Assembly: GCF_019145495.1 (NCBI RefSeq)
Contig: NZ_JAHSTU010000003.1
Span: 620,001 to 684,000 of the forward strand
Source of the DNA: Pseudomonas azerbaijanoccidentalis
Lineage (GTDB): Bacteria > Pseudomonadota > Gammaproteobacteria > Pseudomonadales > Pseudomonadaceae
Length of the DNA: 64,000 nt
Direction of reading: 5' to 3'
Positions 1 to 9,049 of the stretch are shown one piece after another. The notes below the pieces were generated by a model, which was not told the DNA's origin, did no database searches, and saw nothing but the letters and a program-made list of their open reading frames with translations. Position numbers and translations under genes: made by a program. The first letter of the stretch is position 1, and each line of letters starts with the position of its first letter.

Positions 1-167
1 AGGAAATCCTCTTCATTCGTGAGCGTCTCAACTCGTTGATGGCCAAGCACAGCGGGCGCACCCTTGAAGAAATCGAGCGCGACACCAATCGCGACAATTT
101 CATGAGTGCAGAAGCCGCGCGTGAATACGGGCTGATCGATGAAGTGATCAACCAGCGCCCCGCTTAA
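1..167 (+). CDS. clpP: ATP-dependent Clp protease proteolytic subunit, 3' end
   Basis: Only the last 55 codons are in the window; the reading frame enters at base 3 and stops with TAA at 165-167. The visible residues ([18 protein letters not shown], then the [17 protein letters not shown] region) are the C-terminal handle and end of ClpP, the serine protease that forms the tetradecameric chamber served by ClpX or ClpA. The catalytic Ser and His lie upstream of the window, but the Asp-bearing [11 protein letters not shown] segment is present. It is followed 112 bp later by clpX on the same strand, the usual Pseudomonas order, so the two probably share regulation. Confidence 0.95.
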   Translation, partial: EILFIRERLNSLMAKHSGRTLEEIERDTNRDNFMSAEAAREYGLIDEVINQRPA

Positions 168-279
168 AATAAGCAGCTCAAAATAAGGTGGGTCGGCACG
201 TCCGATCACCGGCGGGCTTGAAAAAGCCCGCAATAGCCTTCATCTTGTGTTGCAAGCCTATCGGATTTGGATCGAACGA

Positions 280-1563
280 ATGACTGACACCCGCAACGGC
301 GAGGACAACGGCAAGCTGCTCTATTGCTCCTTCTGTGGCAAAAGCCAGCATGAAGTGCGCAAATTGATTGCCGGCCCCTCGGTCTTTATCTGCGACGAGT
401 GCGTTGACCTGTGCAATGACATCATCCGCGAGGAGGTGCAGGAAGCACAGGCAGAGAGCAGCGCGCATAAATTGCCTTCGCCTAAAGAAATCAGCGGCAT
501 CCTTGATCAGTATGTAATCGGTCAGGAACGTGCGAAAAAGGTTCTGGCCGTAGCGGTGTACAACCACTACAAGCGCCTGAACCAGCGTGACAAAAAGAAT
601 GACGACGTCGAACTCGGCAAGAGCAACATCTTGCTGATCGGCCCGACAGGCTCGGGTAAAACCCTGCTTGCCGAAACACTGGCCCGCTTGCTGAACGTTC
701 CGTTCACCATCGCCGACGCAACCACCCTCACCGAGGCGGGTTACGTGGGTGAAGATGTCGAGAACATCATTCAGAAGCTGTTGCAGAAGTGCGATTACGA
801 CGTGGAAAAGGCCCAGATGGGCATCGTCTACATCGATGAAATCGACAAGATTTCGCGCAAGTCTGACAACCCGTCCATCACCCGGGATGTTTCCGGTGAA
901 GGCGTGCAGCAGGCCCTGCTCAAGTTGATCGAAGGCACGGTCGCTTCCGTTCCGCCACAAGGTGGTCGCAAGCATCCGCAGCAGGAATTCCTGCAGGTCG
1001 ACACCCGTAACATCCTGTTCATCTGCGGTGGTGCGTTCTCTGGTCTGGAAAAGGTTATTCAAAACCGTTCCACCAAGGGCGGCATCGGTTTCAACGCGGA
1101 AGTGCGCAGCAAGGAAGAAGGCAAGAAAGTCGGTGAATCCCTGCGTGAAGTCGAGCCTGACGATCTGGTCAAGTTCGGTCTGATCCCGGAATTCGTTGGC
1201 CGTCTGCCGGTCCTGGCTACGCTGGACGAGCTTGATGAGGCTGCTCTGATGCAGATCCTTACCGAGCCGAAAAATGCCCTGACCAAGCAATACGCCAAGC
1301 TGTTCGAGATGGAAGGTGTAGACCTGGAGTTCCGTACCGACGCGCTCAAGTCGGTTGCCAAGCGCGCGCTGGAACGCAAGACCGGCGCTCGTGGGTTGCG
1401 CTCGATTCTCGAAGGTGTGTTGCTCGACACTATGTATGAAATCCCCTCGCAGTCTGAGGTGAGTAAAGTAGTGATCGATGAAAGCGTTATAGAAGGCAAG
1501 TCCAAGCCACTGTATATCTACGAAAACAGTGAGCCTGCTGCCAAGGCCGCGCCAGACGCTTAA
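280..1563 (+). CDS. clpX: ATP-dependent Clp protease ATP-binding subunit ClpX
   Basis: AAA+ unfoldase that recognises tagged substrates and feeds them to ClpP in the cytoplasm. The N-terminal zinc-binding domain has the four cysteines (CSFC near residue 16 and CDEC near 38), followed by Walker [14 protein letters not shown], Walker [11 protein letters not shown], and the [10 protein letters not shown] sensor-2 region. I start at ATG 280 ([11 protein letters not shown]) because that gives the 427-residue length and N-terminus known for Pseudomonas ClpX; an upstream in-frame start at 247 would add eleven unconserved residues. It sits between clpP and lon and ends shortly before a strong terminator, so it is probably the last gene of the clpP-clpX unit. 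Confidence 0.97.
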   Translation: MTDTRNGEDNGKLLYCSFCGKSQHEVRKLIAGPSVFICDECVDLCNDIIREEVQEAQAESSAHKLPSPKEISGILDQYVIGQERAKKVLAVAVYNHYKRLNQRDKKNDDVELGKSNILLIGPTGSGKTLLAETLARLLNVPFTIADATTLTEAGYVGEDVENIIQKLLQKCDYDVEKAQMGIVYIDEIDKISRKSDNPSITRDVSGEGVQQALLKLIEGTVASVPPQGGRKHPQQEFLQVDTRNILFICGGAFSGLEKVIQNRSTKGGIGFNAEVRSKEEGKKVGESLREVEPDDLVKFGLIPEFVGRLPVLATLDELDEAALMQILTEPKNALTKQYAKLFEMEGVDLEFRTDALKSVAKRALERKTGARGLRSILEGVLLDTMYEIPSQSEVSKVVIDESVIEGKSKPLYIYENSEPAAKAAPDA

Positions 1564-1585
1564 GCGTCACGCAGTCGGTAGAAAG

Positions 1586-1615
1586 AAGGGGCCTTCGGGC
1601 CCCTTTGCTTTTTCC
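1586..1615 (+). terminator. Rho-independent terminator after clpX
   Basis: GC stem GGGGCC/GGCCCC closed by a TTCG tetraloop, extended by flanking A:T pairs and followed by a T-rich tail. It lies 22 bp after the clpX stop and separates it from lon. Confidence 0.85.
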
Positions 1616-1724
1616 AGGTTTTTACACAGTCTTTGTGCTTGTTTTTTTTGAAGGCTGCCCCCATCTTGGTTTCAAGCTTACTTCCATCTGTTTCCGGCCA
1701 TATGGCCGCCGTAGAGGCGAAATC

Positions 1725-4121
1725 ATGAAGACAACCATCGAATTGCCTCTCCTGCCATTGCGTGATGTCGTTGTGTATCCGCACATGGTTATCCCGCTGT
1801 TCGTGGGGCGCGAGAAATCCATCGAGGCTCTCGAGGCAGCGATGACGGGCGACAAGCAGATCCTTCTGCTGGCTCAGAGAAACCCTGCTGACGACGATCC
1901 CGGTGAAGACGCGCTTTATCGCGTGGGTACGATTGCTACCGTCCTGCAGCTGCTCAAGCTGCCTGATGGCACGGTCAAGGTTCTGGTCGAAGGCGAGCAG
2001 CGGGGCGCCGTGGAGCGCTTCAGCGAAGTGGACGGCCATTGCCGTGCCGAAGTCTCGTTGATCGACGAAGTTGATGCGCCAGAGCGCGAGTCGGAAGTGT
2101 TTGTCCGCAGCCTGCTGTCGCAGTTCGAACAATATGTACAGCTGGGCAAGAAAGTCCCGGCTGAAGTCCTGTCTTCGCTTAACAGCATCGATGAGCCTGG
2201 GCGCCTGGTCGACACCATGGCCGCGCACATGGCGCTGAAAATCGAGCAGAAGCAGGAAATCCTCGAAATCATCGATTTGTCGGCCCGGGTCGAACACGTT
2301 CTGGCGCTGCTGGATGCCGAGATCGATCTGCTGCAAGTCGAAAAACGCATTCGCGGTCGCGTCAAAAAGCAAATGGAGCGCAGTCAGCGCGAGTACTACC
2401 TGAATGAGCAGATGAAGGCCATTCAGAAAGAGCTCGGCGACAGCGACGAAGGGCACAACGAAGTCGAAGAGCTGAAAAAGCGTATCGACGCCGCCGGCCT
2501 GCCGAAAGACGCGCTCGCCAAGGCGACGGCCGAACTGAACAAGCTCAAGCAAATGTCGCCAATGTCCGCGGAAGCGACCGTGGTGCGTTCGTACATCGAC
2601 TGGCTGGTTCAGGTGCCTTGGAAGGCCCAGAGCAAAGTGCGACTGGATCTGGCGCGTGCAGAAGACATTCTGGATGCCGACCACTATGGTCTGGAAGAAG
2701 TCAAAGAGCGGATTCTCGAATACCTCGCCGTGCAAAAACGCGTGAAGAAAATTCGTGGCCCGGTGTTGTGCCTGGTCGGTCCTCCGGGTGTGGGTAAAAC
2801 CTCGCTGGCGGAGTCGATTGCACACGCCACCAACCGCAAATTCGTACGCATGGCCTTGGGCGGTGTACGTGATGAAGCGGAAATTCGTGGTCATCGCCGG
2901 ACGTACATCGGTTCGATGCCAGGAAGATTGATTCAAAAGATGACGAAAGTCGGTGTTCGCAACCCATTGTTCCTGCTCGATGAAATCGACAAAATGGGCA
3001 GCGACATGCGTGGCGATCCGGCCTCGGCATTGCTTGAAGTGCTCGATCCGGAACAGAACCACAACTTCAACGATCACTATCTGGAAGTCGACTACGACCT
3101 GTCCGATGTGATGTTCCTGTGCACCTCGAACTCCATGAACATTCCGCCGGCGTTGCTGGACCGGATGGAAGTGATTCGCCTGCCTGGCTACACCGAAGAC
3201 GAGAAGATCAATATCGCCGTGAAGTATCTTTCGCCGAAGCAGATCACTGCCAACGGTTTGAAGAAAGGCGAGCTCGAATTCGACGAAGAAGCGATCCGCG
3301 ACATCATTCGCTACTACACTCGCGAAGCCGGTGTGCGTGGGCTGGAGCGCCAGATTGCCAAGGTCTGCCGCAAGGCGGTCAAAGAGCATGCACTGGAAAA
3401 ACGTTTCTCGGTGAAGGTCACTGCGGACGATCTGGAACACTACCTGGGCGTGCGTAAATTCCGCTACGGCCTGGCAGAGCAGCAGGATCAGATCGGTCAG
3501 GTGACCGGGCTGGCGTGGACGCAAGTGGGCGGCGAATTGCTGACCATCGAAGCCGCTGTCGTACCGGGTAAAGGCCAGTTGATCAAGACCGGTTCCCTGG
3601 GGGACGTGATGGTCGAATCGATCACCGCAGCCCTGACCGTTGTGCGCAGCCGTGCGAAGAGCCTGGGGATTCCCCTGGACTTCCACGAGAAGCGTGACAC
3701 GCACATCCACATGCCGGAAGGGGCAACGCCGAAAGACGGCCCTAGCGCCGGTGTAGGCATGTGCACGGCACTGGTGTCGGCATTGACCGGGATTCCGGTG
3801 CGTGCGGATGTGGCCATGACGGGTGAAATCACCTTGCGTGGTCAGGTGCTGGCAATCGGTGGTTTGAAAGAAAAACTGCTCGCTGCTCACCGTGGCGGAA
3901 TCAAGACCGTGATCATTCCTGAAGAGAATGTTCGCGATTTGAAGGAAATTCCTGACAATATCAAGCAGGATCTACAGATTAAACCGGTTAAATGGATTGA
4001 CGAGGTCCTGCAAATTGCGCTGCAATACGCGCCGGAGCCCTTGCCGGATGTAGCTCCGGAGATTGTCGCGAAGGATGAAAAACGCGAGTCCGATTCTAAG
4101 GAAAGAATTAGCACGCATTAG
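1725..4121 (+). CDS. lon: ATP-dependent protease Lon (LonA type)
   Basis: Homohexameric cytoplasmic AAA+ serine protease that removes misfolded and short-lived regulatory proteins. The 798-residue product has the N-terminal substrate-binding domain (ELPLLPLRDVVVYPHMVIPL), a coiled-coil linker, Walker A GPPGVGKTSLAES and Walker B LFLLDEIDKM, and the protease domain with the catalytic Ser in PKDGPSAGVGM and the catalytic Lys in the LAIGGLKEKLLAAHRGG segment. ATG 1725 is chosen because the GAGGCGA ribosome site precedes it and the length matches LonA; the open frame continues 40 codons further upstream without conservation. It is flanked by terminators or gaps on both sides and is probably a single-gene unit. 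A 776-codon open frame antisense to it is a shadow. Confidence 0.97.
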   Translation: MKTTIELPLLPLRDVVVYPHMVIPLFVGREKSIEALEAAMTGDKQILLLAQRNPADDDPGEDALYRVGTIATVLQLLKLPDGTVKVLVEGEQRGAVERFSEVDGHCRAEVSLIDEVDAPERESEVFVRSLLSQFEQYVQLGKKVPAEVLSSLNSIDEPGRLVDTMAAHMALKIEQKQEILEIIDLSARVEHVLALLDAEIDLLQVEKRIRGRVKKQMERSQREYYLNEQMKAIQKELGDSDEGHNEVEELKKRIDAAGLPKDALAKATAELNKLKQMSPMSAEATVVRSYIDWLVQVPWKAQSKVRLDLARAEDILDADHYGLEEVKERILEYLAVQKRVKKIRGPVLCLVGPPGVGKTSLAESIAHATNRKFVRMALGGVRDEAEIRGHRRTYIGSMPGRLIQKMTKVGVRNPLFLLDEIDKMGSDMRGDPASALLEVLDPEQNHNFNDHYLEVDYDLSDVMFLCTSNSMNIPPALLDRMEVIRLPGYTEDEKINIAVKYLSPKQITANGLKKGELEFDEEAIRDIIRYYTREAGVRGLERQIAKVCRKAVKEHALEKRFSVKVTADDLEHYLGVRKFRYGLAEQQDQIGQVTGLAWTQVGGELLTIEAAVVPGKGQLIKTGSLGDVMVESITAALTVVRSRAKSLGIPLDFHEKRDTHIHMPEGATPKDGPSAGVGMCTALVSALTGIPVRADVAMTGEITLRGQVLAIGGLKEKLLAAHRGGIKTVIIPEENVRDLKEIPDNIKQDLQIKPVKWIDEVLQIALQYAPEPLPDVAPEIVAKDEKRESDSKERISTH

Positions 4122-4270
4122 TACGTATTTGCCTGGGGGGCTTCCTTGACAGCTTTTTAGAGCCCTTGTTATAAAGCGGCTCTTAAGTGTCTGTAGGCCA
4201 TTCAGCACTCGTTTTTGCTTTCACCAAAAAAACTTAGAATCAAACTCAAATAGATATAAGGGGACTTAGA

Positions 4271-4543
4271 GTGAACAAGTCGGAACTGATTGATGCTATC
4301 GCTGCATCCGCTGATATCCCGAAAGCTGCTGCTGGCCGTGCGCTGGACGCTGTAATCGAATCCGTCACTGGCGCTCTCAAGGCTGGCGACTCTGTTGTTC
4401 TGGTTGGTTTCGGTACTTTCTCCGTCACTGATCGTCCAGCTCGCATCGGTCGTAACCCACAGACCGGTAAGACACTGGAAATCGCAGCAGCTAAAAAACC
4501 AGGTTTCAAAGCCGGTAAAGCGCTGAAAGAAGCTGTCAACTAA
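4271..4543 (+). CDS. hupB: DNA-binding protein HU-beta
   Basis: Ninety-residue nucleoid protein that bends DNA as a dimer. It begins with a GTG codon (GTGAACAAG) behind AAGGGGA, giving [18 protein letters not shown], and contains the HU/IHF signature [20 protein letters not shown] in the beta-arm. The length and the position directly after lon are the standard Pseudomonas arrangement. The gene is followed by a tRNA relic and a terminator. Confidence 0.96.
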   Translation: MNKSELIDAIAASADIPKAAAGRALDAVIESVTGALKAGDSVVLVGFGTFSVTDRPARIGRNPQTGKTLEIAAAKKPGFKAGKALKEAVN

Positions 4544-4596
4544 GTTCGATTCAGGTTTTTGCCTATCCGGGTCGGGGTCATACCTGACCTGGCAGC

Positions 4597-4673
4597 GGAG
4601 CGGTAGTCCAGTCGGCAGGTCGCCGGTCCGAGACACCGAGGCTCGCAAGTTCGAGTCATCGGTCCGCTCCGTC
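4597..4673 (+). pseudogene. Degenerate tRNA-Asp
   Basis: The acceptor stem is perfect (GGAGCGG at 4597-4603, CCGCTCC at 4664-4670) and the start TAGTCCAGTCGG and the TTCGAGT of the T-loop match a Pseudomonas tRNA-Asp. The rest has decayed: the anticodon stem is mismatched, position 33 is C rather than T, the anticodon position would read GAG rather than GTC, the T-stem pairs badly, and the 3' end reads TCA rather than CCA. I therefore call it a pseudo-tRNA. Confidence 0.6.
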
Positions 4674-4682
4674 AGTTACGAG

Positions 4683-4709
4683 AAGGCGCATCCTCGGATG
4701 CGCCTTTCT
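4683..4709 (+). terminator. Terminator after hupB / tRNA relic
   Basis: Perfect 10-bp stem AAGGCGCATC/GATGCGCCTT with loop CTCG, followed by TCTTCT. It lies about 65 bp before ppiD and probably ends the hupB transcript. Confidence 0.8.
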
Positions 4710-4776
4710 TCTATCCGGATTCTACCCACGCTCCACGGTTGCCTAATTTTGAAGTTCAACCGTTTATGGGGGACGC

Positions 4777-6648
4777 ATGCTGCAGAATATCAGGGACAAT
4801 TCACAAGGCTGGATTGCCAAGACCATTATCGGGGTCATCGTTGCACTGATGGCTTTGACCGGTTTCGACGCGATTTTTCAGGCCACGACGCACAAAAATG
4901 ACGCGGCGAAGGTCAATGGCGAAGAAATCAGCCAGAACGAGCTGAGCCAGGCGGTCGATATGCAACGCCGTCAACTCATGCAACAGCTGGGCAAGGATTT
5001 CGATGCTTCCTTGCTCGACGAAAAAATGCTGCGCGAATCGGCTCTCAAAGGCCTGATCGATCGCAAGTTGCTGCTGCAAGGCGCACAGAACTCCAAATTC
5101 GCTTTCTCCGAAGCGGCTCTGGACCAGGTCATCCTGCAAACCCCTGAATTCCAGGTGGATGGCAAGTTCAGTCCTGAGCGTTTCGATCAGGTCATTCGCC
5201 AACTGGGCTACAGCCGTATGCAATTCCGCCAGATGCTGGCTCAGGAAATGCTGATTGGTCAGTTGCGCGCCGGTCTGGCGGGCAGCGGTTTCGTCACCGA
5301 TGCACAGGTACTGGCTTTCGCCCGTCTGGAAAAGCAGACCCGCGACTTCGCCTCCCTGAACATCAAGGCTGACCCGACTTCGGTGAAGCTGACTGATGAT
5401 GAAGTCAAAGCCTACTACGACGAACACGCCAAGGAATTCATGACGCCGGATCAGGTGGTCATCGATTACCTGGAGTTGAAGAAGGCTTCCTTCTTTGATC
5501 AGGTCAGCGTCAAGGACGAAGACCTGCAAGCGGCGTATCAGAAAGAAATCGCCAACCTGGCCGAGCAACGCCGGGCTGCGCACATTCTGATCGAAGTGAA
5601 CGACAAGACCACCGAAGCACAGGCCAAGACCAAGATCGACGAGATCCAGGCACGCCTGAACAAGGGTGAGAAGTTCGAAGCCCTGGCCAAGGAGTTCTCT
5701 CAGGATCCGGGGTCGGCGAACAACGGCGGTGACCTGGGTTATGCCGGTCCTGGCGTCTACGATCCAGCGTTCGAAAAAGCGCTGTATTCGCTGAATAAGG
5801 ATCAGGTTTCCGAGCCGGTTCGTACCGATTTCGGTTTCCACCTGATCAAGCTGTTGGGCGTGGAAGCGCCTGAAGTGCCGACACTCGCCAGCCTGAAAGA
5901 CAAGCTGACCCGTGAGCTGAAGGCTGCACAGGTTGAGCAGCGTTTCGTCGAGGCAACCAAGCAACTGGAAGACGCTTCGTTTGAAGCATCCGATCTGGCT
6001 CAGCCAGCCCAGGACTTGAAGTTGACCGTTCACACCTCCGCGCCATTCGGCCGTGAAGGTGGCGAAGGCATCGCGGCCAACCGTGCCGTGATCACAGCGG
6101 CATTCAGCCCGGAAGTGCTGGATGAGGGTGCCAACAGCACCGCGATTGAGCTTGATCCGGAAACCGTGATCGTCCTGCGTGCCAAGGAACACCTCAAGCC
6201 TGCGCAACTGCCGCTGGAGAAAGTATCTGCGGCCATTCGTGTGCAATTGGCCAAGGAGCACGCCAGTGCTGCTGCCAAGACAAAGGCTGAAGAGTTGATT
6301 GCCAGCCTGCGCGATGGCAAGACGCCGCTGGACAAGGCGATTGACGGTCAGAACTGGAAAGTCACCGAAGCGGCGACCCGCGCTCAGGAAGGTGTAGACC
6401 CGACTGTGCTGCAAGCGCTGTTCCGCATGCCCAAGCCAGCAGGCAAAGACAAGCCGACGTTCAGCAGCGTGACCCTGGCGGATGGTAGCCTGGTGATCGT
6501 GCGCCTCAATGGTGTGAACGAAGCCGCAACGCCGACTGAAGAAGAGAAGGCTCAATACCGTCGCTTCCTCGCGTCGCGCGTAGGTCAGCAAGACTTCGCC
6601 GCTTATCGCAAGCAGCTGGAAAGCGAAGCGGACATCAAGCGTTTCTGA
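4777..6648 (+). CDS. ppiD: Periplasmic folding chaperone PpiD (SurA-N/parvulin)
   Basis: 623-residue inner-membrane-anchored chaperone that receives newly translocated proteins at the Sec translocon. The N-terminus MLQNIRDNSQGWIAKTI leads into one membrane segment (about residues 15-35), so the rest faces the periplasm. A SurA-N-like chaperone domain (VNGEEISQNELSQAVD) follows and the parvulin domain is at about residues 265-360 (RRAAHILIEV through GGDLGYAGPG to FGFHLIKLLG). The C-terminal third is the variable PpiD region. It is set off by its own upstream and downstream terminators. Confidence 0.95.
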   Translation: MLQNIRDNSQGWIAKTIIGVIVALMALTGFDAIFQATTHKNDAAKVNGEEISQNELSQAVDMQRRQLMQQLGKDFDASLLDEKMLRESALKGLIDRKLLLQGAQNSKFAFSEAALDQVILQTPEFQVDGKFSPERFDQVIRQLGYSRMQFRQMLAQEMLIGQLRAGLAGSGFVTDAQVLAFARLEKQTRDFASLNIKADPTSVKLTDDEVKAYYDEHAKEFMTPDQVVIDYLELKKASFFDQVSVKDEDLQAAYQKEIANLAEQRRAAHILIEVNDKTTEAQAKTKIDEIQARLNKGEKFEALAKEFSQDPGSANNGGDLGYAGPGVYDPAFEKALYSLNKDQVSEPVRTDFGFHLIKLLGVEAPEVPTLASLKDKLTRELKAAQVEQRFVEATKQLEDASFEASDLAQPAQDLKLTVHTSAPFGREGGEGIAANRAVITAAFSPEVLDEGANSTAIELDPETVIVLRAKEHLKPAQLPLEKVSAAIRVQLAKEHASAAAKTKAEELIASLRDGKTPLDKAIDGQNWKVTEAATRAQEGVDPTVLQALFRMPKPAGKDKPTFSSVTLADGSLVIVRLNGVNEAATPTEEEKAQYRRFLASRVGQQDFAAYRKQLESEADIKRF

Positions 6649-6674
6649 TGTCCGACTGAGTTGAGTGTCACAAG

Positions 6675-6704
6675 AACCCCGGCCCCAAAGGCCGGGGTTT
6701 TTTG
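6675..6704 (+). terminator. Rho-independent terminator after ppiD
   Basis: Perfect 10-bp stem AACCCCGGCC/GGCCGGGGTT with loop CCAAA and a run of T. Confidence 0.9.
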
Positions 6705-6848
6705 TTACAGGTGCAATGACATCCGCGTGGGACTTTTGCCAAATATTGCAGTCAACACAGCTGTAACTGTTTTAAGACACAATCGTTGCGCCGCTAAGCA
6801 TCGATCTGTTGCACAATACGCCCCGAACCGTTTCTCTCAGGATGTTCA

Positions 6849-7676
6849 ATGTTTAAATCATTTCCCATGCGGGTTGTCGGGCTGGCTTTGTTGCTGGCCG
6901 CTGCTGCCGGTTGTTCGTCGAAGAAAACCGCCATCTATGAGCATGAGAACTTCGACGATTCCGGTACGTTTTCCCGTAATTATCCGGTGACTGATTCGGC
7001 GTCTTGCGAGGCCGCTCGTCGGGCTTTGCTCAGTCAGGGCTACATCATCACCAGCAGTGATCCGAAACTGGTTAGCGGCCACAAGAGCTTCCAGCAGACT
7101 GGCGAGACCCACATGGAAATCAGTTTCAGTGTGGTCTGTGCCGAAGACGGCAGCGCTGGGCATCACGCCACCGTGTTCGCCAACGCTTTGCAAGACCAGT
7201 ACGCCCTGAAGAAAACCAACAACTCTGCCAGCCTGGGTGTCGGTGTGCTGGGTTCGGTGTCGATGCCGATCGGTTCGTCGGACGACTCGATGGTCAAGGT
7301 CGCGAGCGAAACCGTTACCTCAGCCAAGTTCTACGAGCGTTTCTTCGCCCTGGTCGAACTGTTCCTGCCCAAAGAAGTGAAGGAAGCGGCGCACATCACC
7401 GAGAAACCGAAAACCGATCTCGGCGTCCCTGAGCCCAAGGCTGCACCGGCACCATTGGCCCCTGAGGCTGGCGCAGCACCGGCACCTGCAACAGATGCGG
7501 CAAAGCCTGCCGAAGTGTCGCCTGCCGCCTCTGAGCCGGTCGCACCGCCACCTGAGGCCGCACCGTTCACCACAGCGCCAGTGTCGGAACCTGCCCCAGC
7601 GACGGAAACCATCACGCCGCCGGCCAACCCCAGCGACATACCTGCACCAAGTGAGCCGATTCAAGCCATGCCTTGA
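6849..7676 (+). CDS. DUF2242-type lipoprotein with Ala/Pro-rich tail
   Basis: 275 residues. The N-terminus MFKSFPMRVVGLALLLAAAAGCSS is a lipoprotein signal with lipobox AAAGC, so the mature protein should be lipid-anchored at a membrane. Residues 30-190 resemble the DUF2242 family found in Pseudomonas (SCEAARRALLSQGY, then a Gly-rich LGVGVLGSVSMPIG loop). From about residue 195 the chain is low-complexity Ala/Pro/Glu, which looks like a periplasmic spacer. The function is not known. It is in its usual place after ppiD and is monocistronic as far as can be seen. Confidence 0.8.
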   Translation: MFKSFPMRVVGLALLLAAAAGCSSKKTAIYEHENFDDSGTFSRNYPVTDSASCEAARRALLSQGYIITSSDPKLVSGHKSFQQTGETHMEISFSVVCAEDGSAGHHATVFANALQDQYALKKTNNSASLGVGVLGSVSMPIGSSDDSMVKVASETVTSAKFYERFFALVELFLPKEVKEAAHITEKPKTDLGVPEPKAAPAPLAPEAGAAPAPATDAAKPAEVSPAASEPVAPPPEAAPFTTAPVSEPAPATETITPPANPSDIPAPSEPIQAMP

Positions 7677-7900
7677 CGGGTCAGTAATATTTGCAAACAT
7701 TGACCCGCATCAACCCAGGCCGCTGTTCTGCGGCCTGAATCATAAAAATCGCTGATAAATTCCTGACGCCCTGCTACGTTTTATTCAGTAGCGACGAAGT
7801 GTCGTGCCCGCGTCATTTTTCTTTCACACGGGCGCCTTAACCTCAGAGTCGCTGATCACTGCATCAGACGTTTATTCAACAGGCTGTGGGGGATTCAAAA

Positions 7901-7987
7901 ATGGACGATTATCAAGAAGAGTTGCTCGAGTACCAGGCATTTGAACTGGACCCGCTGGAACCGGCTGAAGACGCTACCGAGCTGTAA
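7901..7987 (+). CDS. 28-residue acidic small protein
   Basis: ATG 7901 to TAA 7985-7987 encodes MDDYQEELLEYQAFELDPLE and eight more residues (about ten acidic). It has a clear ribosome site (GTGGGGGAT, about 8 nt upstream). The codons look like neighbouring genes and the ORF fills a gap otherwise without a gene, so I think it is translated. Function unknown; too short for any domain call. Confidence 0.5.
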   Translation: MDDYQEELLEYQAFELDPLEPAEDATEL

Positions 7988-8005
7988 CCGTTGAGGATTA
8001 ACGCT

Positions 8006-9046
8006 TCACGCTGATTGTCGATGACTGCGGCGAAACTCGCCGGGTGTCTGGCCGGTCCAGCGTTTGAAAGCGCGTTGAAACGCTTCGGCAGATGCGAAAC
8101 CCAGCAGGTAGGCGATTTCTCCGAACGCCAGTTCGGTATCGCGAATGTAGGTCATGGCCAGGTCGCGGCGCGTGTCGTTGAGAATGGCGCGAAATTGCGT
8201 GCCTTCCTCAGCGAGTTTGCGGCGCAAAGTCCAGGTAGGCAGCTTCAGGCGTGCCGCCACTTCTTCCAGGTCGGGCTCCCGACCACCATTGAGCAACGGC
8301 CCCAGTAACTGTGTGATGCGTTCACGCAGGCTGCGGGTGCGTGTCAGTTGCTCCAGTTCCCGTTCACACAAACTCAACAAGTGACGCCAGGTGCTCGGGC
8401 AGTGCTCCGGGTTGCGCTGGGCGAGGCTGGCCAGGCTCAGGCGCAATTGATTGTGTTCGGCGCCGAACAGTACCGGGCAGTCGCCCAGCACGTGGTAGGC
8501 GGTGCTGTAGTCCGGTTCTTCGAATTCAATCTCGATGCGTTCGGCCTTCAGCGCGGCAGGGCTCACGCTGGACAATTGCTGTAACCAGCCGGCGATGATC
8601 GAATCCACCACGAAGCGGTTGTAGCCGTTGTAAGGGCTGATGGAGTAGAACCGCAGCCAAGCCCCTTGGGCATCCTCATGAAAGCTCGATTGCCCGCGAT
8701 AGTTGGAGCCATACAGGGCTTCGAATCGAATCAGGCAGCGCGCCGCCTCGCGTACCGTCGGCGCTTGAGCGGCGGTAACCCCGGCCAGCCCGGCTTGACT
8801 CAGACGGCTGTGCAAACCCATGCGCAGGCCGAGTGCCGGGTTGCCGGTCAACTGAATGGCACCATGACCCAGGCGCATGTAGCGCGGGATCGAAAGACGG
8901 GCACCGGCTTCACTCAGCCGGGCCGCGTCCAGGCCGTATTGTTCGAGTAGCGGTTGCGGGTCTGAGCCGTGGCTGCGCACGGCATCGGCCAGGCTATGGA
9001 CGAAGCCCACCGACAAATCGCCAAGACGCATCGGCAGCGGTTTCAT
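8006..9046 (-). CDS. AraC-family transcriptional regulator
   Basis: 346 residues. The N-terminal two thirds match the ligand-binding region of OruR/ArgR-like AraC regulators (the Arabinose_bd type, with the LGLRMGLHSRLSQAGLAG segment), and the last 100 residues form the double helix-turn-helix (TWTLRRKLAEEGTQFRAILN, then FGEIAYLLGFASAEAFQRAF and the WTGQTPGEFR ending typical of the second HTH). Its start lies 3 bp after the stop of the nitrilase-like gene on the same strand, so the two form an operon with the regulator second. The inducer cannot be told from the sequence. Confidence 0.9.
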   Translation of the reverse strand: MKPLPMRLGDLSVGFVHSLADAVRSHGSDPQPLLEQYGLDAARLSEAGARLSIPRYMRLGHGAIQLTGNPALGLRMGLHSRLSQAGLAGVTAAQAPTVREAARCLIRFEALYGSNYRGQSSFHEDAQGAWLRFYSISPYNGYNRFVVDSIIAGWLQQLSSVSPAALKAERIEIEFEEPDYSTAYHVLGDCPVLFGAEHNQLRLSLASLAQRNPEHCPSTWRHLLSLCERELEQLTRTRSLRERITQLLGPLLNGGREPDLEEVAARLKLPTWTLRRKLAEEGTQFRAILNDTRRDLAMTYIRDTELAFGEIAYLLGFASAEAFQRAFKRWTGQTPGEFRRSHRQSA

Positions 9047-9049
9047 GGT

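Noticed and set aside
1560-3890. 776-codon open frame antisense to lon
   Set aside because: It mirrors lon codon by codon, is rich in His/Arg/Gln/Phe as antisense frames of high-GC genes are, and has no ribosome site or family.
4801-6591. 596-codon open frame antisense to ppiD
   Set aside because: Shadow of ppiD with the same antisense composition; no independent support.
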